Positions 61,001 through 64,000 of a stretch of 64,000 nucleotides of DNA are shown piece after piece. The position numbers and the translations under genes were made by a program. How positions within the stretch are numbered: the first letter of the stretch is position 1; the number at the start of each line of letters is the position of its first letter. This stretch comes from Amoebophrya sp. A120 (Eukaryota > Sar > Dinophyceae > Syndiniales > Amoebophryaceae). Under the pieces are notes generated by a model, which was not told where the DNA came from, searched no databases, and worked only from the letters and a program-made list of their open reading frames with translations. The stretch is from assembly GCA_905178155.1 (NCBI GenBank), contig CAJINV010000007.1:876627-940626 (forward strand), in the 5' to 3' direction.

Positions 61001-61730
61001 GCGATCCTTGGCCCGCGTCGGAAACAGTACGCCCAGAGATAGAGATTTCTTCCACACAACAAGCAATAGAAATTTTTCTCTTCGCGGACAACATCACGAC
61101 TTCTACAACAAGGAAGGAGCAACATCTTCTACACCCGCCACGGGAAAAAGTTTACTCCAGCAGAAACTCTGCCAGTTTTTCGGGGAGATAATAACCACCC
61201 GGGAGGTATCCTGTGCAAAAGTATCGTACTCGTAGTACTTAATTGCATTTATGCATTACAAATCTTTTTCTCAAGGTAAATCAGCATTACAAATTCAATT
61301 TGTAATGCTGGAGGAATTTGCAATGCAATTTATACTAGTACGATGCTTTTGCATTGCATAGGAGGCGCTCTTAGATCATCTACCCGGTCGGCAACAGGTC
61401 ATCATTGCCGCGACGATTGAAAAGGAATTACCGAGACACATTGGAGAGATATTACAGATTGAAAATGATGGAATAAAGCACAAGCAGGAGAAGATCATTA
61501 CCGGGCTAGAACACGAACATTACCAGGGTCCTCGTTGTGAAGGGGAGCAGGCTGCTAAGTTGTACACCGAAGGAGAAGAAGAAAATTTCCCGCGGTCGAG
61601 CGGCTTTCACCACGACTCGACGTCTGCAGCAACTCCATCTCGGGTGGTCGCAAGTAGCCCAGCGAGTGGGCCGCGGAGCACAAGTAGGCGGAAAAGACAC
61701 ATTCCCACAAACTTTGTCAATCGCTATTAG
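46045..61730 (+). CDS. Gene 4: diacylglycerol-lipase-like protein, four membrane helices plus class 3 lipase
   Basis: Predicted 2508 residues, all phases consistent over 18 exons: 46045-46141, 46300-46461, 46600-46656, 46935-47022, 47237-47406, 47573-48138, 48463-49772, 49989-50031, 50299-50586, 55029-55605, 55780-56241, 56568-57193, 57461-57530, 57697-58043, 58354-58396, 58664-59662, 59950-61206, 61366-61730. ATG sits in CCACCATGCC. Four hydrophobic segments (about 48-70, 88-106, 315-340, 796-816) precede the lipase region, as in animal sn-1 diacylglycerol lipases. Lipase signs in order: VICDHHEKTFVIAIRGTMSG (about 1470-1490), HGGCLQAANAVFDGLMENGV, nucleophile elbow GHSLGSG (Ser about 1625), and TDIVPRL with the likely catalytic Asp (about 1999). 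A 370-residue Ser/Thr-rich insert separates Ser and Asp. The family cleaves diacylglycerol at membranes to monoacylglycerol. It is more than twice the length of the human protein; the extra length is low complexity. Confidence 0.85.
46142..46294 (+). mobile_element. Introner, family A; informative repeat mismatch
   Basis: Starts TATCCTCTGCAAAAGTATCG, ends CTTTTGCAGTTCATA. Flanks CGGCT and CGGCC. Keeping the last base of the left copy would give an in-frame TGA, so the last base must come from the right copy. Confidence 0.88.
46462..46594 (+). mobile_element. Introner, family A
   Basis: Starts TATGCACTGCAAAAGTATCG, ends TTTTGCACAGGATA. Direct repeat GAAGA on both sides. Confidence 0.92.
46657..46929 (+). 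mobile_element. Introner, family B
   Basis: Starts TATCAACTAAAAACATGTC, ends ATTTGCAATGCATA. Direct repeat ATTAT on both sides. Confidence 0.9.
47023..47231 (+). mobile_element. Introner, family L
   Basis: Starts TATCGCAAGAAAAAACTGT, ends AATTTTTTCATACGATA. Direct repeat GCGGG on both sides. Confidence 0.92.
47407..47567 (+). mobile_element. Introner, family N
   Basis: Starts TATCAAACAAAAAAGTGTTA, ends CGCTTTTTCCTGTGATA, with GTTAACGTTAAC near both ends. Direct repeat GAACA on both sides. Confidence 0.92.
48139..48457 (+). mobile_element. Introner, family G
   Basis: Starts TATGGATGTGTCTGAATCG, ends TCCTGACAGTTCCATA. Direct repeat GCCTG on both sides. Confidence 0.9.
49773..49983 (+). mobile_element. 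Introner, family C
   Basis: Starts TATGCGAAGAAAAAAGTGT, ends ACTTCTTTCGTGGGATA. Direct repeat TTCGG on both sides, directly after membrane segment 4. Confidence 0.9.
50032..50293 (+). mobile_element. Introner, family B
   Basis: Starts TATGGATTGCAAAAATGTC, ends CTTTTGCATTTGATA. Direct repeat TAAGG on both sides. Confidence 0.9.
50587..55020. mobile_element. Giant 4.43-kb GC-rich inverted-repeat element inside a coding exon
   Basis: The left end (TAGGGACGGAG, then CAAAATTCAACCCCCCCGG and copies of CTGGCTAAAGCCAG) is inverted at the right end (three CTGGCTTTAGCCAG copies, CCGGGGGGGTTGAATTTTG, CTCCCTTCATA). The 8-bp repeat ATCACACG stands at 50579-50586 and 55021-55028. Removing the element plus one repeat joins ...YHYHT to TTSTSTATPGEY in frame. 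Interior is about 4 kb of very GC-rich DNA; its long frames (391 and 482 codons on plus, others on minus) overlap on both strands and show no transposase, so I treat them as chance. Unspliced, the gene would stop at TAG 50587-50589. Confidence 0.9.
52784..52855. repeat. Hairpin near the middle of the giant element
   Basis: CTGGCTTTTAGCCCCC and GGGGGCTAAAAGCCAG are exact complements about 40 bp apart. The arms resemble the CTGGCTAAAGCCAG units at the element ends. Confidence 0.8.
55606..55774 (+). mobile_element. Introner, family F
   Basis: Starts TATGCAATACAAACTTTCC, ends AATTTACCGTGGATA. Direct repeat CGGAT on both sides. Its twin is at 35736. Confidence 0.92.
56242..56562 (+). mobile_element. 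Introner, family D
   Basis: Starts TATCAAAATGAAAAATCCCC, ends GATCTTTCCTCACAATA. Direct repeat CTACC on both sides. Confidence 0.9.
57194..57455 (+). mobile_element. Introner, family B
   Basis: Starts TATCAAATGCAAATAGGTC, ends TGTTTGCAATCCATA. Direct repeat TCGCA on both sides. It splits the VIA-IRGT lipase motif. Confidence 0.92.
57531..57691 (+). mobile_element. Introner, family A
   Basis: Starts TATCCTGTGCAAAAGTATCG, ends CTTTTGCATTGCATA. Direct repeat CGAAC on both sides. Confidence 0.92.
58044..58348 (+). mobile_element. Introner, family O, next to the catalytic serine
   Basis: Starts TATGGAAGCCTCAGAATGG, ends CATTCTGAGGCTGTCATA. Flanks TTCTT and TGAAC do not match, yet dropping five bases on the right gives IVL-VGHSLGSG, the expected strand and nucleophile elbow. 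Confidence 0.85.
58397..58658 (+). mobile_element. Introner, family B
   Basis: Starts TATCAAATGTAAAAATGTC, ends TTTTTACATTTGATA. Direct repeat CTCCT on both sides. Confidence 0.92.
59663..59944 (+). mobile_element. Introner, family E
   Basis: Starts TATGCTGAGCAAAAACGTCC, ends ATGTTTTTACATGGGATA. Direct repeat GCAGA on both sides. Confidence 0.9.
61207..61360 (+). mobile_element. Introner, family A
   Basis: Starts TATCCTGTGCAAAAGTATCG, ends GCTTTTGCATTGCATA. Direct repeat GGAGG on both sides. Confidence 0.92.
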
Positions 61731-63607
61731 CAGCTGAAAATGGAAATAAATACACAGTTTTTTGATATGAATATCGTAAGTATGACAACACCAAAGTTGT
61801 GATCATGTAAGTATGGAAAAATAATCTGAATAAAGAGAAAACAAAAAAAAAAGCTCCAAAGCGTTCTTCGATGCAAGCTCTGCTTTGTCTTTGTGTGGTG
61901 TTTGTAGGGACGACGGCGATGTGTAAGTCGTATATGGATTTCATCGGGGCAGGGGCACTCGGGAAACAGTTCCCAGTTGATTTTACTATTTTATAGCACC
62001 TCCATCCTAATAATAATAATTCTAAATATTTGAGACGAATAAACAAACTGCATGTGAATCTGGATGTAGCGCAGTGCTAGCGTGCTGGTCCAAGGATTCC
62101 CGTCATTGGTTCCTTGAGACAGGTACGCAATCTTGAAGATACGAAGTGGATGAAGCAGTCAATGTTTAGCAGGGGGTGTCGTGTAGTTGAAGATTCGAAT
62201 ACAATGACAAACACAATAGCAACAAAACAAACTTGTGAGTAGCTTTTCGGGATAGAGATAGTAGTGCAACAAGGGGAACAAGAACCGGAATAGCATCCAG
62301 ATGCAGGAGATGCACTTGCTCGATGATATTGATATTATATATCAATATAACTACACCTAAACCAACAAATAAAACTAGCGTACAACAATAAAAGCAATTT
62401 AGTCTGAAGCCGATCCCTAGAAAAACTACCGATTCGTGGTGCCAGCAGGCACTTGTATGATACATTGAACGCCGAGCATATTTTTAAAAATGAAAGCCGA
62501 AGCTCCGCGATTTTTAAAGCACTTACTTTTACCTAGAACTACGTAGCCGTAAGTGCGAAGCGAAAGATGTGGCACGATGATCCTTCTTGAAGATAGCCTT
62601 GGCTTCGCGTTCGCCACTGCTGGCATTGCAAAAGCACTACGTTTGAAGATGTTCATCGTCGGATGTTCTTTCGTTTCGATTTCTCGAATCGGGAGCTGCA
62701 AGGATCTAGCAAGTACAAATCTCAAATACAAATTGTTGAGAGCAGCAGCCAGCTTTCCTGGTAGCGCAGAAGGTAGGCCACACGTCGACCAGAGTAACAT
62801 GCTTATCGTCGCAAAAATGTTGCAGCCTTTCGTCCACATAAACCCGCACCAAACAAGCGTGATCTACTTATCAGCATTTCGTACGTATCAGTATTCATCG
62901 CTCGTCAATCTATTATTTTCCGCTTGTCATGTCATAGCGTAAGCGTAAGCGTATAGGGTCGTACGTTCACACAGGAGGTGGAAATAATCATCTTGTCGTA
63001 GCAAATTGCGAAGTACGTACCAAGCAAAGCACACAACAAGCACCTCGTTCGTTCACCGCTCTCTCTACCACAAGTACCACTAGTAAAGACCACGAGTAGA
63101 CAGAGCAGCCCGTTTGTGCAAATAAAAACTCGTTCTCACTTTATAGTGTCCCCAGGTCGACGATCAATAATTTTCAGCAATTCTCTTCTCGTTGCGTTTG
63201 AAGCGTTTCAAAACAACACGTGGTCTTCTGCGTCGATATTAAAAGACAGTCAAAAAACCTCAACTTGTACTTGTACAACCCAGCAATAAAATTTTTGCAA
63301 AATTCCTGCTTCTCACAAATACACCAACAACAATTTTAGTGCGCGGCCTGGTGTTGTTCACGAGCAACACCTCGTCTAACCAGCAGTCGCCTTTTTTTGA
63401 AAACACAGTCAACAAAACAACAACAACCTCTGTAGCCACTCGTAGCAAGAACAATCTAGTGCGGCGCATAATTCTGTTTATCGTGTGCAACTTAGCTGCT
63501 TCCATTCGAGCGTGTAAATTAAGCCATACATTTTGTGTTGGTCTCCTTCTTCTTCTTCTATAGCAGGGGCCAAAAAGACCAGTTCTTGTTCTTCCATTTT
63601 TGTTGAA
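61731..63607. other. Intergenic stretch, nothing firmly supported
   Basis: Two overlapping frames on opposite strands (62426-62839 minus, 137 codons; 62553-62942 plus, 129 codons) compete and neither has a recognised domain. No introner is present here, in contrast to the genes on the left. Confidence 0.4.
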
Positions 63608-64000
63608 TTAAGTTGCCTGAATAATTTTATGGCCTCGCGGACGCCCGCATTTTTGCTGCAAACGCAGACTTGACGGCGCATCTTCACCTGGTGGAGCTGC
63701 AATCTTTTTCTGCAGCAGAGCAAGGAGGCCATAATCCTTGCCGGGAGGGTGAAAGTAGTACCACGACGAGGAGCTGCGCGTGCACCTTCTCTTCTTCTCG
63801 TTGCCTCGACGTATAGCTCGGGCGACAAGTATTGCTTTTAGAAGGACGAGCTCTTCGCTTACGCTTACCTCATCTCGTCAAGAACATCCAAGTTTCCAAG
63901 AACCACGAAGAACCGCGAAGGCCTCCTTGCATCTCGAACGAGATTGGTCCTTTTCTTGAAGGCATAAACCAAAGCCGGATCATACACCAGCACCCGCACA
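63608..64000 (-). CDS. Gene 5, 3' end on the minus strand, unrecognised
   Basis: Reading from the window edge, an exon (64000-63869) gives VRVLVYDPALVYAFKKRTNL and ...FFVVLGNLDVLDEM, ending at a GTAAGC donor. The last exon (about 63788-63608) reads SSSWYYFHPPGKDYGLLALL and ends ...KIIQAT with TAA at 63610-63608. The splice join shown keeps phase but its acceptor is a guess. Good coding composition; no family recognised from this fragment. The convergent orientation makes 61731-63607 the shared 3' region of genes 4 and 5. Confidence 0.55.

Noticed and set aside
358-61360. CRISPR-like reading of the many short repeats
   Set aside because: Repeats are terminal and inverted, spacing is irregular, and they interrupt eukaryotic exons; no cas gene.
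62060-62130. tRNA-like stretch (TAGCGCAGTGCTAGCG with a later GGTTC)
   Set aside because: No acceptor stem can be paired and the B-box is incomplete.

Overview
This is nuclear DNA of a eukaryote, not bacterial. Four long genes run left to right on the + strand, and a fifth enters from the right end on the - strand. Their exons are short (as little as 23 bp). Nearly every exon junction is occupied by a 120-330 bp element with terminal inverted repeats that begins TA, ends TA, and is flanked by a 5-bp direct repeat. Removing each element plus one copy of the repeat restores the reading frame; this works through 3, 26 and 16 consecutive elements in genes 1, 2 and 4. These are introners: transposon-like elements that act as introns. 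Almost none has GT..AG ends, yet ordinary GT-AG introns occur in the same genes. Dense non-canonical introners of this kind are known from dinoflagellates, above all parasitic Syndiniales such as Amoebophrya, so I infer a dinoflagellate, most likely of that group. No rRNA, tRNA or organelle gene was seen to confirm this.

Layout. 1-1766: C-terminal end of gene 1, low complexity, unrecognised. 2066-2778: weak small gene. 3492-17853: gene 2, a single-domain voltage-gated cation channel (S1-S6, filter TLDAF, two EF-hands). One of its introners is split by a 5.8-kb non-LTR (LINE-like) retrotransposon (11148-16951). 17854-20448: no clear gene, with a GC-rich island. 20449-32236: gene 3, a charged coiled-coil protein ending in an F5/8C or fucolectin-like lectin domain; one of its introners carries a 1.5-kb GC-rich inverted-repeat element. 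32237-46044: repeat-rich region with dispersed repeats, GC-rich islands, broken introners, a duplicated fragment of gene 4 and several short gene-like pieces. 46045-61730: gene 4, a 2508-residue diacylglycerol-lipase-like protein (four membrane segments, then a class 3 lipase domain), interrupted by a 4.43-kb GC-rich inverted-repeat element at 50587-55020 with an 8-bp target duplication and exact frame restoration. 63608-64000: end of a - strand gene.

Family letters are mine and name the start of the element in its usual orientation. A: TATCCTGTGCAAAAGTATCG or TATGCATTGCAAAAGTATCG. B: TATCAAATGCAAATATGTCT. C: TATCACAAGAAAAAAGTGTT. D: TATCGTAAGGAAAAATCCCC. E: TATCCTGAGTAAAAACGTAC. F: TATGCAATACAAATTTCCCG. 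G: TATGGAAGCGTCAGGATTGA. H: TATGGCGTTCTCAAACGTTA. I: TATCCAGGAAAAAACACCCA. J: TATAACCCGCTCAGGCGTTA. K: TATGACCGTGCACAACTACA. L: TATCGCAAGAAAAAACTGTT. M: TATCCAAGAAAAAAACTGTG. N: TATCACAGCAAAAAGTGTTA. O: TATGGAAGCCTCAGAATGGA. P: TATCCGGGACAAAAAACGCA (E-like). About 80 intact copies and 3 fragments were placed by eye.

Exon coordinates below keep the left direct-repeat copy in the exon; the exact splice register inside the repeat cannot be fixed from DNA alone. Genes 2, 3 and 4 look like signalling or surface functions (ion entry, lipid messenger, glycan binding), but nothing links them in one pathway.
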